From contig RXOD01004955.1 in assembly GCA_005223375.1 (NCBI GenBank), forward strand, positions 1-16,887: 16,887 bases of DNA. The letters are read 5' to 3'. Below, piece after piece: positions 7,183-16,833 of the stretch. The notes under the pieces are model-generated. The model was given only the letters and a program-made list of their open reading frames with translations, did no database searches and was not told the origin of the DNA. The position numbers and the translations under genes were made by a program. This DNA comes from Amoebophrya sp. AT5.2 (taxonomy: Eukaryota > Sar > Dinophyceae > Syndiniales > Amoebophryaceae). Position 1 is the first letter of the stretch. Each line of letters begins with the position of its first letter.

Positions 7183-10100
7183 GCGAGCCTCTTCTAATAC
7201 TCGCGACGGAGGGCCACAAGCAGTTGTTACTCGAGGCACTAGAAGCAGCAGCAGGCCCCTCCGTGACTACCTCGCGCACGTGCTCTCACGGTCTGCTCTC
7301 ACGACCGTGAGCAACACACTCGACTACCACGGACTCCGTCTTTTCCTCGAGCGTGAGAAAGACCGGAATCATTTCGATGCCAGTGGCGGCCCACCGCCGC
7401 TGCGACCTGGTGAGGAAGAGGACGAAGATGAACTTAATGCAGAAATGGCAAGCCAACTTCGGTTCGCTGCAGATTTTTTCTCCTCGTCGTCCTGGATTGC
7501 TTCTTCCGCGCTGCGTTGGCTCTTCCCGGTCGGAGGCGTCGTCTCGCTGCTGGTGGCGTTGCTTTCTGCGCTTGTGGTTTTGGTGGAGGGCGAAGCGCGG
7601 CTTCGACGGTATCTGCGAGCTCTCCACTGCGGCCACGTGCTGGTGTCTGGTTTCGGAGTTGCGCTCCTTGTGGTCTCTCGCTCGCTGCAGCGCAAGCCGT
7701 ACCACCCAAGTTGGTATTCCTTTGGAATCGTGTACTGTGCTCTTGGACTCGGGAATCTCGGATTGCGACTCGCGTGCGATCGAACAAAACACCAGTGCCA
7801 TGAAGGAAATGGGGGGGGCACCGAACGCGATTTGCATTCGCAAGCGAAGGCAAGCCGGGAGGAGTTCGCTGATGCCATGGCGTCTAGTGTTGGAGAGGTC
7901 GCCGAGAAGGACGAAAGAAGCACACTAACTGCCTCGAGCCGTGGGCGCCGGGCGCAGCCAAGCCGGACGCCAGGACGAAAGAATGCGGAACTGCTCTTCT
8001 TACGCCTGCAATCGCGGCGGCTAACTGCAGGTTGCTTTGCGCTGGCCGCAGGTTGCTACCTGGTCTCCAGTACGGGCTGTCTGCGCGACGGGATCCAGAC
8101 ACTCGTCATGCGGGAAGCTCCAACATCTTCCGACGACGCAGAAGTGCCAGGAGCTGCCGGTGACCGTCTCTGCGCGATCGCGCTTTCGCGGCTCGTAGTC
8201 GATCTCCTTGGGGTGAGCGGGATTCTCTTTACGGCTTTGCTGGCGATGTTCTCGGCTCTGCGCCGGCATGTGTCGGGTACGGCGTGTGGAGCAGCACTGT
8301 TGCTGGCCGTGCCTGCGCTCCGGCTGGTGCTCGGTGTGATGCTAGGCTGGAGACTGTGTGCTGTCACGGCCCCGCATCATCAAATAATCGGAGGAGGGGG
8401 GAGGTACGATGAAAGTGAAAGCGATGCCACAGGCGCTACTTTCTCCGCCGACGACCAAGCGCGGTGCCTGTCCTGTTTTGGCGCGTTTTACTTCTGGGCC
8501 ATTTGGGCGGCAGGGTTACACGGTGTTGCGAAGGGGGGCGCCGCCGAACCACCACAGACGCGGGCGCGCGGGACTAAGCCCGTTGTGGCTCCTCCTGTCG
8601 ACGCGGTCGCCGACCCTCCGCCCGGCTCCTTTCACGAGCCGCTGATATTTCTGTTCCTCCTAGTGAGCGGGTTTTCGGTAAAACCCAGTCTGGCAACAGT
8701 GCCGCACCTGCTCACGGGGTACTTCATCCTAGCAGCCGACTTCCTGCCGCAGCGGCAAGACCAAGAGCGCCGGAGCACGTACAAAAAATGTGCTGTGCGT
8801 GTATTCCAGCTTTATGCTTGGATCTCGCTGACCGTCGACGCACTTCTGTGCAGGAGGGTGGTGCACGAGCCGAGCTCAACGGTTTCTAGCGGAGTTCTTG
8901 GTGCTTCTACTTCATCTGCTTCTGTTGCCGGCGGTTTGAGTGGTGCTACCGGAGGTAGGAGTCCAAACCCTGCTGCCCTGCAAGCGGACCACGTGCTCGG
9001 CGTCTTCTTCTTCACCGAGGGGATTTCGTCGATCGACGGCTCTTCGGAGACGGATCGTGATGATCCGTCGGCTCAGGCGTTTGTGTGCACGATTGAGTGT
9101 ATCGTCTACTTCGTGGTGAACCTGCTGTGCTTGTGGTACCTGCCGGACGCAAGCTTGGAACGACGGGCGAAATTCTCGCCCAATTGGGTCCAAATTTTTA
9201 TTCTCGCCGTGGTGTGCCTGCGGGGGGCTCTCCTGCTAGTCGCGGACGCACCTCCGAGCACGACGCCGGGGCCGGCTGGTCCGGATGTCCCCGAGGGCCG
9301 CCGCCTCGTTGGCGTCCTCTATGTGTTGTTGTACCTGGGATTGATCTTCGCCTACGAACGCTGGCGGCACACTGTGTTCTACCACAAGCCACTGGACGTG
9401 GACGAGCCGGAGCAAGAACGGGAGGGGGGCAGAGAAGCCATGGCCCGGCTACTTCTTCGGCGGAGAAAGAACGACGAGGAGCGCGTGAATTTGCAGCGGT
9501 ATCTGTCGCGCACCAGCCGCCGGATCTACTGCGCAGAAATCGGATTCTTCCTCGTCAGTTTCTTCGCGACCGTCGTCACGTTTGTATTCGGGCACTTGAA
9601 ACTGCTGCTGGAGATGTTCCCGCCGGATGAAGGCGCAACACAAGAAGTACAAGCGACCCAAGAAGCGACGACCTTCACGGGGTTTCTGTTTCATGAGCGC
9701 GTGAACGAGCTTTACGCGCTGTTGCAGAAGTACATTGGAAATTCGGTGTGCGACCTGCGCGACCCGGATCGAGTGGCGCCGCTCAACTTTCTGCTCAGTT
9801 TTCTGGTGGTGCTGCACCTTCACCAGCGCAATCTGGCGCGGACGCCGGCCGCGTTGCGAGTTTGCCTTCTGCGCGTCGTGCCATGGGAGGAGAGGGACGA
9901 CCCCGCGTTTCAGAAAGCGTTGCTGCGGAGCGGTGCAGTGATCGCCTACCTGAGGGGACTTACCGCGGGACGTGGAACATCTACTTGCCCGCGACCTGCT
10001 GGGACCGAGGAGGAAGGCGATCCTTCTGTTCCCGACGAGGATTTCGGAAAAGGTCCAAACGACATGGCAACAGCAGATGCACAAAGTGGAGCTTTCTTGC

Positions 10101-13100
10101 CGGGCGTCGTTTCCGGTGATGGCCCGGACGACGAAAAATGCATCGAGATGGTCATGGTTGAAAACTTCTCGCCCCCACCCCCGAGCGCAAGCCCAGAAGG
10201 GAACGAAGAGAGCCCATCGCATCGAGATCCAGGCCAGGCACGACGAAGCAGCCTGCTTGAGGAGGAGTGTGGAAGGGAGGACGATTACGTGAACAAGAAC
10301 GCTAGCGATACCGAAGACGCTGACGGCGACGTTCTTGAGCAGGAAGAATCTTCCGGAACGACAAGAACGATGCACACCAAGTCGCCGCGGCTAAGAGGGT
10401 CCACGAGCGGCAGCTTGCGTGCGCGTAGTCGGTACCCGGGCGCCGGCGCTGCACAGGAAACTGAGCGGCGCCGCGATCATCTGCGACAGGGCACACATTA
10501 TCCGTCGAATGCTGGTGGTGCTCCGGCTGCTCGCAGCTCGCTGTTCGACGAGGACGTGGCTTTGGCGAAGGCATACGCGTTGCAGCTGTGGTGTCGCGTT
10601 GTGGACGCTGCGCGCCTTTCCCGGAGCTACATGTTTTTGAGTTTCTGCCTGCTCTTCGTGGTGCTCTTCAGTGGCGCAGACTGGGACAGCTTTTGCTTTC
10701 TGGTGCTCTTTCTGCTCGGTGCAAGGAAGCTGTTTTACGCAGAGCCGATCCGGTGCGAACCCTACCTGGCGAGCCCGCTCGTGCGCCAGCTGGCGCGCTC
10801 GACGAAAAAAAAAAAAATTTTTGAATATGGGAAAGGCGGGAAGACGAGCCGGAACGATCATCTGGATGCCGAGGCCGACTTCAGCATGGTTGAAGACAGC
10901 TCGGTTGAGGTGCTAGCGTTGCCAAGGTGGATGTTTCGCGCGTTCTCGTTGTGCTCTCTGCTTGCGGTGCTGCACCGCCTCGCACGCTTGGAGCACTCGG
11001 GCCCGAAATACTACCGGGACAACGTGGTGCTGTTTGTGACCCACGCCCTGCCGGAACAAGTCGAGAGCAGCGAGCAAGTAGAGCAGTGGACGCAGTTGTT
11101 TCTGTACTTTCGCGTGTTCCTGCACTGCTTTTTGCTGCAGGTGAGCTTCGACCTCGAGAAACACTACTACGACTTGGAGGGCGAAAAAACTGGAACCGGC
11201 GCCGGCGATATTAGCTTGGGACGGGAGGGAGGAGGGGGAGCTGACGACGAACCTCAGTCCCTGTTTCACGCGTTTGCCAGTCAAGCCCGCGCCGAAGTGG
11301 TGACCAACTTCGTTGTGGTAGCGGCGACGGCGCCGGCACTTGCGGTCTCATCTGCCGCAGGAGCACGAAATTACCGGAATGCTTCTTGCAGCTCTGCAAC
11401 ATCCCGTGGCGACCGCGGGCAGGACCAGGGTTGTCAGGCACCGGCAGAAGAGGCAGAATTTCCGTCGAGTCCTCCTGACGAAAGAGCTCCGTTCGGTTCA
11501 TCACGTCCGCGACGAAATTTGTATCGAGATGGTGGGAGTAGCTACGAGAGCTCTAGTGCAGCCTCTTTGCAACTCTACGCGCGCTCCGATCATCCGGAGG
11601 GGTTTTCAAGCGCGACGACGTCTTCTGTTACCCAGGTAGATCCAGCGCGGTGGACCAGTCGCGACTGTGCCGACGAGGGTTCTTTCGTCAGTCCGCCTTT
11701 CCGCGGATCCATTTCTCATCCCGAAACCAGCAGTCCACCGAACCCCCGCGCGACACTCGAGTTTCTGCTGAGTGGTGTGGCGGAAGGCCGGCTTACGGTG
11801 CGCGACGGATGTAGTCTGCGGTCGCCAGAAAGTGTGGCGGGAGCGGGTGCTCGAGGAGGTCTATCGTGCGAGGAGCCGATCGTCGGCGTATTCGAGTTGC
11901 CCAATCCTCCGCTGGGGAGGGCGCAAACTCCGATGTTGATCATGCAAAACTTGTCGACTGTGGGGTCTTCCAGCTCATCGAGTAAAAGCCACCTGAGTAG
12001 CCCACCACTGCAGTCCTCCTCCTCTGTATCGTTGCCATCGGGGGGGCGCCAAGGGAAGAAGCGCGGACTTTTCGGAAGTCACCAGCAGCGCATGTGGGAA
12101 CAAGTCAAGGAACTCCAGCGGAAAGGAAAAGACTTCCTGGTGTTTTCGCCCAACATGCTTTATGGGTTGCCGACAGAACTACAAGGTACGGCTGCGGAAC
12201 ACTCTGCCTTCATCTCCCCCGAAGCAGCTCAGGATGGCGTTTCGTACCACTACCACGCCGACGACTATGATTTATCGACAGAGAATTTGCACGCCCGGGC
12301 CCGGGGCAGACCCGCAGCGGAATTACCTGCTTTCACGGCAGACGAGACAGCAACCTCACTGTGGGTTGGTCGTGACGGCCGCAACACGATGGCAGGACCA
12401 GGAGATCAAACACCCACTAACGAAGCCGGAGCCCCTGCTCCCTCAGCTGCCGAGCACGATTTGCACGCGTTTCGAGAGGCAAATCTCGAGGATTTAGCAT
12501 GGCGGCGAGATAAAAACAGCGCGCACGCACCCGTCGTCGGACAATCGCACAGACCACCAATCCGTTCCCGAGCAGCATCATCACTCGCAACAGAACATCA
12601 ATACGCGGGTTGCCATAGGACAACTGCACGTGATAGTTGCGCCGAAAATTATGAGTCGCTCGTGTTGGATTCATGCCGTCGCGAACAAGTGGCCGTGGCT
12701 CCTCCCTTCATGATGAACATGACAAACGGCACCACCGATGCAACTCGGACTAAGGGCAAGCGCGCGCAAATGGAACACAAGGCCCCGAAAAGCAAGTTTT
12801 TTCCGAAAGTGCTGACGCTTCTCGCCTTCGTTTTCGCGACTTTCTGCGAGGACGTGTGGCACGCCACGGAGCTGCTCGTGCTCTACATTGGAATCTACGT
12901 CTCTGACACGGCCGTGCGCACCTGGATGGGGCCGCTTCTGTTTCACATCACCGGACTTCTCTGCCTCTTCCAGTATGCGCTGCGCTTCTGCGACGCGGAG
13001 GAGGAGCGATGGCACTTTTACCTCGAGTACGTTGGCTTCGTGTGGACGTACGAGGGAGCCTTATCGCACTTTCTCTTGATCGCAGCAGCGCCGTTGTTGC

Positions 13101-16100
13101 GCAATCGAGTCCGGAAAAAGACTGGGGAGATTCCCAACAACGGCGGGACTCCGGCGAGGAGTGGTTCTCCACCTGAGGTCGCAAATGCGAGTACCGGACA
13201 TCTTGGACACGGCGATGGGCGAGGAGGAAATATGGTGGAAATACAGATGCAGGAGGTAGTTGTGGGAACTACAGGAACAGGCTTGCGCTCGCGAGCTCCA
13301 GCGGAGAGTGCAGTCGAACCTGCTCCTGGGACGGGGCGACATGTTAGTGGCGGAGGCGGCCGGAGCATGCGGCCCTCTACCGTGCGCGTGCCGACATTTG
13401 TACTCGGTTCTGGAGAACGCGCGTCTGCGGCTGCTGCTGTGGACGTCACAAGGTTACCACGAAGCACGCGAGCCACTTCGCCCGCCGCACGGACGACCGT
13501 GTCTGACGAGGGTGTCGCGCAAGAAACTTCTGGTGAGGGAATCGGACTCGGAAGGGGAAACCATACCGAAAGCCTCGTGCAGACCCAGTTTGATGGACAG
13601 CGGTTGGATGCCGCGCTGGGGAGTGTGTCCGCAACAGGAGAAGCCCAGCAGGTACTTCTAGAGGGTTCTTGTGCTGGCCCGCTGCTGGAGGCTCATCGCG
13701 TCCTCGCAGATGAGGATGCAGAATACTTTGCCGGCCTAGATACCGACGCAGAGTCGATTCCGCAGAACTACGACGCGGAGGAGGAAAGCGAAGAGCTGTT
13801 CGACATAGATGAGTTGTCGCAGTTGCTCTCTCTCGAACACGACCCGCTGGCGGAAATCGCAAAGCGAAGCAGAGCGATTTTCGTGGACGAGCGGGCGAGC
13901 GCGTATGGAAGCGAACACCACTTGGCCCTCCCTCAGCAAGAGGTTGGCGACGGTTCACCGGCACGACCACCTCCGTCATCTGCTACGATCATTTCCCGCC
14001 CAGCGACCACCGCAAGTAGAACAGCCGAGGAAAGTAACCGGCGACAAGAAATTTGTTCCGCAACAGTCTTCGGCTTCGCTTCCGGTCCCGCGCGCGAGAG
14101 CTGCGATGCAGGGCCCGCAAGCCACTTAGAGTGTCCCAGAAAAACAGAGACGCGTAGCTGCACTGCTGAATCGGTTGTTCCGGACCGCGCGGGAACGAAG
14201 GTATCACTATCGTCTGCCAGTGTTGAAGAAGTCGGGCTCGATGTGAGCGCGCAAGTTGTCGAGGCAGCAAGCAGGAGAAAGTCGGGGCAAGGCAATACGG
14301 ATAACGCTTCCAATGCGGAGGTCCTCGCAAAGAGTGGCTTTGCTGCTGCGTCTGCGCTGTGTAACGCCACGTACTACCCGAGCGCATCCTTTGTGACGAC
14401 CCTGTCCCTTGCTTACGGCAAGGAGATCTGCGTCGTGTTGGTTCTTTTGCAAAGCCTGTGGGGCGGCGCGAAGGCGGAGTTGGTCGGCTTCGTGCTTTGC
14501 TTCATGGTGGCACACAGTCCGGTGCGAGGGCTGTGCTACGACGTAAAATTGGCAGCGAGCAGAGCAGCGGGCACGCGCTCCTTTTACCTCCACCGGCAGC
14601 GGACGATGAGCCATGCTGTAGGCGTGGGAGGTGACGACGACGACGACGAGGTGGACAGCACCAGTCGTCCGCTCTGGTCTGGGTACATCGATTTGCGGCC
14701 GTCCCGGGTTCTGCTTCGTTGCATCACGAACGGAAACAGTAGCTTCAACCTTTTTTGCGTCAACTTCTGCGCCGCTTGGTGTCTCATGGCGTTGTTGTCG
14801 CAGACGTTTCTGGGGATCCTGCTGCGTTTCCCGATCGGGTGCCTGTGGGTCGAGGGGGAAGCGTATCTAGGAGGCGTTCTCGTGGGTCCTCGCGGCGAGG
14901 AGGACACGGACGAGCTTGCGCTATTGATGAACAAAAAGACCACGCTGTTTGATTACCTTGACCTCGGCGTGAGGCAGCCAGAGCTCCTCAGATGGTTGGG
15001 ACTCGCCCGGGACCGGACGCTGCTGCGGAGAATCCTCCGGTCCATCGCGCAATTTTTCAGCTTCTACCTCATCTGCATCATAAAGCGCCGCGTCAACGAG
15101 GCGCACGCAAAGGCGCGGAGCAGCACTATGGGATCTTCGTCCGAGGCGAGCTCTCCTGCAACAGCCGACAGCAGTAAGACCAAGACGAAGGCGGATTCCG
15201 GCGGAATAATCGGCGGCGGAAGTGGTCTTGTCCGAAACAAATCTCTCACCGAGACCCTGCTGGGAGCTGCAGACAGGCGCACGCGCAACCCCGGACGATT
15301 TGCTACCCAAGTCGTTCCCGCAGCTTCACCAAATGAAGTAGACGTGGGCGTCGAGCTGACCACGTTCGTGGACCAGCCTCCTTGCAGTCCGCTTGCGGAT
15401 GCGACCTCAGGACCATTCGTGAACATGTCTTCCACTGGCACGATTTCGGGTTCTCGCGAGGGCACCACAGACGCGTCCTCTTTAAACGAACATAAACCAA
15501 CAGGGCCGAAGAAGCTTCCCCCCAAGCCGGCACTGCCTACTGGACCGCGCAGCCTCGCTCGGGAGTACGGCCGGGTTCGGCTGCGGAGTTTCAGTTTTCG
15601 CGCTCCTGTGTTCGTCGTCCTTGCGCTGCTTTACCTGGTGTCGCGTCGACTCAACACCCGGCCGGAGCAGGACGGCACGGACGTGCTCACGCTCGTCTAC
15701 GTCGTGCTGGGTATGCTGTACGTTCCGATCTTCGCGCACCGTTACCCCTTGCGCCGGAAGCGCTCCATCCTGCAAATGCTGTGGTGGTGGAACCTGCTTG
15801 TGGTGCTGTACTTTTTCTACCTCCAGTCGCCGTTTTTGCGGCAGGACGTGCGCGTCTACCTGCAGTGCTGCCTGCCGCAGGTACGAAACTACGCGGCGGT
15901 GGGAAAGTTGCTGGACGAGTTGCAAAACCGAGGCCAGCAGCGGCACGTGGTCGCACACGGAGGAGGAGGCGCGGCGGGGAACGCGGCTCATGTAATTGAG
16001 GGCGACCCGTTTCACTTCCATGCATCCGTCGTGGGAGTGGAGAACGGCGGAGACCAGTACTCTCATGGTGCAGGAGGATCGTCTGGTACCGAGCAGGGGA

Positions 16101-16816
16101 GTAGTTCGCCGCGGAACATCAAACGGGCCGGGGACGGAGAACAAAGTCGCACAGCCGCGCAGCTGCCGCGCAGCAGGTCATTTCGCATGAGAGACCGTAC
16201 GTTCGTGTCGGCGCCCGCGACGCCCTTGGGCGGCGGCGGAGGGAGCGAACAACGTGCTGGAATCGGGCTGCAGAATCGATGGCACAGCGCGGACGGAGCG
16301 CAGCAGAACCGTCAGCGGGGCATGAACATGAGGGCGAAGGTGCGGCGAGATCGCGATGGTACGAACGACGTGAGCGGCTTCAGTGAAGCGGGAGGGGACC
16401 ACTCCCTTACGCGGCGATTGCTGTACCAGCTGCGCAGCTGGCTCGCATCACTCGAGTACCGACGAGAGAAGTTGGACGAGCAAAAGTGCCTCGAGATCCT
16501 GCGGCCGTCGCCCTCTGTCCTGCTGCTGCCAAAAGCGTGCCGCGAGTACGAAGCGAACATGGTGCAGCCAGCGACTGGCGATCCCGGCTCTACTTCCCAG
16601 CACGCCGACGAACAAGATGAAGATGAAGAATCCGTCCCGAACATCACGCCGAACTACAGTGGGTGGCGCCGTCTCTTGTTGCTTCGCGCCCTGATGTTTT
16701 TTCCCATGTACGAAGAGCCGCACCCCTGTCTGGCCTTTTCCGCGGAAATTTTCTTGCTGTTCGCGCTCCTGTTCCACTTCTGGGTGTTCGACTACTATGG
16801 AAGGTCCAGCTGCTAA
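6899..16816 (+). CDS. Giant multi-pass membrane protein, Piezo-like blade (3305 residues; 3' end uncertain)
   Basis: An uninterrupted frame runs from ATG 6899 to TAA 16814-16816. An in-frame TGA at 6809 with no ATG in between fixes this as the first possible start. About 30 hydrophobic segments occur in clusters: 6-26, 207-291, 375-544, 582-652, 728-822, 880-976, 1245-1280, 1347-1417, 1971-2065, 2507-2640, 2714-2728, 2903-2977 and 3279-3300. They are separated by long disordered loops (about 1010-1220, 1430-1960, 2070-2480, 2730-2895, 2990-3250). This blade-like architecture, the size, and the order of segments at 2502-2728 (a polar YGKE-containing helix pair, then a long helix pair, then a juxtamembrane helix and a long basic linker) resemble Piezo mechanosensitive cation channels. 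The conserved Piezo PFxxExxxxxxW pore-region motif is absent, so the pore is either missing or encoded downstream. Loops carry acidic clusters and RxRSF-type basic serine sites. An unrelated giant transporter-like protein remains possible. Confidence 0.5.
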   Translation: MLRLRLAFYYVVTPWALLLCALALLADPGTRQFPHQPVAFLLAEEARAAAAAPHPATPAGARTTTGNFQSEVDRQGGEAPTAEEGGAVHRESTAERASSNTRDGGPQAVVTRGTRSSSRPLRDYLAHVLSRSALTTVSNTLDYHGLRLFLEREKDRNHFDASGGPPPLRPGEEEDEDELNAEMASQLRFAADFFSSSSWIASSALRWLFPVGGVVSLLVALLSALVVLVEGEARLRRYLRALHCGHVLVSGFGVALLVVSRSLQRKPYHPSWYSFGIVYCALGLGNLGLRLACDRTKHQCHEGNGGGTERDLHSQAKASREEFADAMASSVGEVAEKDERSTLTASSRGRRAQPSRTPGRKNAELLFLRLQSRRLTAGCFALAAGCYLVSSTGCLRDGIQTLVMREAPTSSDDAEVPGAAGDRLCAIALSRLVVDLLGVSGILFTALLAMFSALRRHVSGTACGAALLLAVPALRLVLGVMLGWRLCAVTAPHHQIIGGGGRYDESESDATGATFSADDQARCLSCFGAFYFWAIWAAGLHGVAKGGAAEPPQTRARGTKPVVAPPVDAVADPPPGSFHEPLIFLFLLVSGFSVKPSLATVPHLLTGYFILAADFLPQRQDQERRSTYKKCAVRVFQLYAWISLTVDALLCRRVVHEPSSTVSSGVLGASTSSASVAGGLSGATGGRSPNPAALQADHVLGVFFFTEGISSIDGSSETDRDDPSAQAFVCTIECIVYFVVNLLCLWYLPDASLERRAKFSPNWVQIFILAVVCLRGALLLVADAPPSTTPGPAGPDVPEGRRLVGVLYVLLYLGLIFAYERWRHTVFYHKPLDVDEPEQEREGGREAMARLLLRRRKNDEERVNLQRYLSRTSRRIYCAEIGFFLVSFFATVVTFVFGHLKLLLEMFPPDEGATQEVQATQEATTFTGFLFHERVNELYALLQKYIGNSVCDLRDPDRVAPLNFLLSFLVVLHLHQRNLARTPAALRVCLLRVVPWEERDDPAFQKALLRSGAVIAYLRGLTAGRGTSTCPRPAGTEEEGDPSVPDEDFGKGPNDMATADAQSGAFLPGVVSGDGPDDEKCIEMVMVENFSPPPPSASPEGNEESPSHRDPGQARRSSLLEEECGREDDYVNKNASDTEDADGDVLEQEESSGTTRTMHTKSPRLRGSTSGSLRARSRYPGAGAAQETERRRDHLRQGTHYPSNAGGAPAARSSLFDEDVALAKAYALQLWCRVVDAARLSRSYMFLSFCLLFVVLFSGADWDSFCFLVLFLLGARKLFYAEPIRCEPYLASPLVRQLARSTKKKKIFEYGKGGKTSRNDHLDAEADFSMVEDSSVEVLALPRWMFRAFSLCSLLAVLHRLARLEHSGPKYYRDNVVLFVTHALPEQVESSEQVEQWTQLFLYFRVFLHCFLLQVSFDLEKHYYDLEGEKTGTGAGDISLGREGGGGADDEPQSLFHAFASQARAEVVTNFVVVAATAPALAVSSAAGARNYRNASCSSATSRGDRGQDQGCQAPAEEAEFPSSPPDERAPFGSSRPRRNLYRDGGSSYESSSAASLQLYARSDHPEGFSSATTSSVTQVDPARWTSRDCADEGSFVSPPFRGSISHPETSSPPNPRATLEFLLSGVAEGRLTVRDGCSLRSPESVAGAGARGGLSCEEPIVGVFELPNPPLGRAQTPMLIMQNLSTVGSSSSSSKSHLSSPPLQSSSSVSLPSGGRQGKKRGLFGSHQQRMWEQVKELQRKGKDFLVFSPNMLYGLPTELQGTAAEHSAFISPEAAQDGVSYHYHADDYDLSTENLHARARGRPAAELPAFTADETATSLWVGRDGRNTMAGPGDQTPTNEAGAPAPSAAEHDLHAFREANLEDLAWRRDKNSAHAPVVGQSHRPPIRSRAASSLATEHQYAGCHRTTARDSCAENYESLVLDSCRREQVAVAPPFMMNMTNGTTDATRTKGKRAQMEHKAPKSKFFPKVLTLLAFVFATFCEDVWHATELLVLYIGIYVSDTAVRTWMGPLLFHITGLLCLFQYALRFCDAEEERWHFYLEYVGFVWTYEGALSHFLLIAAAPLLRNRVRKKTGEIPNNGGTPARSGSPPEVANASTGHLGHGDGRGGNMVEIQMQEVVVGTTGTGLRSRAPAESAVEPAPGTGRHVSGGGGRSMRPSTVRVPTFVLGSGERASAAAAVDVTRLPRSTRATSPAARTTVSDEGVAQETSGEGIGLGRGNHTESLVQTQFDGQRLDAALGSVSATGEAQQVLLEGSCAGPLLEAHRVLADEDAEYFAGLDTDAESIPQNYDAEEESEELFDIDELSQLLSLEHDPLAEIAKRSRAIFVDERASAYGSEHHLALPQQEVGDGSPARPPPSSATIISRPATTASRTAEESNRRQEICSATVFGFASGPARESCDAGPASHLECPRKTETRSCTAESVVPDRAGTKVSLSSASVEEVGLDVSAQVVEAASRRKSGQGNTDNASNAEVLAKSGFAAASALCNATYYPSASFVTTLSLAYGKEICVVLVLLQSLWGGAKAELVGFVLCFMVAHSPVRGLCYDVKLAASRAAGTRSFYLHRQRTMSHAVGVGGDDDDDEVDSTSRPLWSGYIDLRPSRVLLRCITNGNSSFNLFCVNFCAAWCLMALLSQTFLGILLRFPIGCLWVEGEAYLGGVLVGPRGEEDTDELALLMNKKTTLFDYLDLGVRQPELLRWLGLARDRTLLRRILRSIAQFFSFYLICIIKRRVNEAHAKARSSTMGSSSEASSPATADSSKTKTKADSGGIIGGGSGLVRNKSLTETLLGAADRRTRNPGRFATQVVPAASPNEVDVGVELTTFVDQPPCSPLADATSGPFVNMSSTGTISGSREGTTDASSLNEHKPTGPKKLPPKPALPTGPRSLAREYGRVRLRSFSFRAPVFVVLALLYLVSRRLNTRPEQDGTDVLTLVYVVLGMLYVPIFAHRYPLRRKRSILQMLWWWNLLVVLYFFYLQSPFLRQDVRVYLQCCLPQVRNYAAVGKLLDELQNRGQQRHVVAHGGGGAAGNAAHVIEGDPFHFHASVVGVENGGDQYSHGAGGSSGTEQGSSSPRNIKRAGDGEQSRTAAQLPRSRSFRMRDRTFVSAPATPLGGGGGSEQRAGIGLQNRWHSADGAQQNRQRGMNMRAKVRRDRDGTNDVSGFSEAGGDHSLTRRLLYQLRSWLASLEYRREKLDEQKCLEILRPSPSVLLLPKACREYEANMVQPATGDPGSTSQHADEQDEDEESVPNITPNYSGWRRLLLLRALMFFPMYEEPHPCLAFSAEIFLLFALLFHFWVFDYYGRSSC
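10805..10822 (+). repeat. A13T5 homopolymer tract inside the coding region
   Basis: Thirteen A followed by five T read in frame as four lysines, isoleucine and phenylalanine (about residues 1303-1308), in a basic juxtamembrane loop. The surrounding DNA is GC-rich, so the tract stands out. The frame stays open on both sides, so no frameshift is required here. It is a slippage-prone site for polymerases and for sequencing. Confidence 0.9.
14634..14650 (+). repeat. Short GAC/GAG repeat encoding an Asp run
   Basis: A GAC trinucleotide run encodes five consecutive aspartates within a cytosolic-type loop of the giant protein, just before the hydrophobic segment at about residue 2618. It is a simple low-complexity acidic tract. 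Confidence 0.7.
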
Positions 16817-16827
16817 GTGGCCAGCTG

Positions 16828-16833
16828 GTAAGT
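16828..16833 (+). other. Candidate 5' splice donor GTAAGT just after the stop codon
   Basis: A perfect GTAAGT, preceded by CTG, lies 11 nt after the TAA that closes the giant frame. The donor is in a different frame from the annotated end, so using it would need a frame change, a 3' UTR intron, or an earlier alternative donor (for example GT at 16804). The acceptor is outside the window. It suggests that the transcript continues past 16887. Confidence 0.4.

Noticed and set aside
11200..12780. Possibility that the long disordered loop of the giant gene is a retained intron
   Set aside because: More than 500 consecutive codons without a stop are very unlikely for non-coding DNA, so it is read as coding loop.
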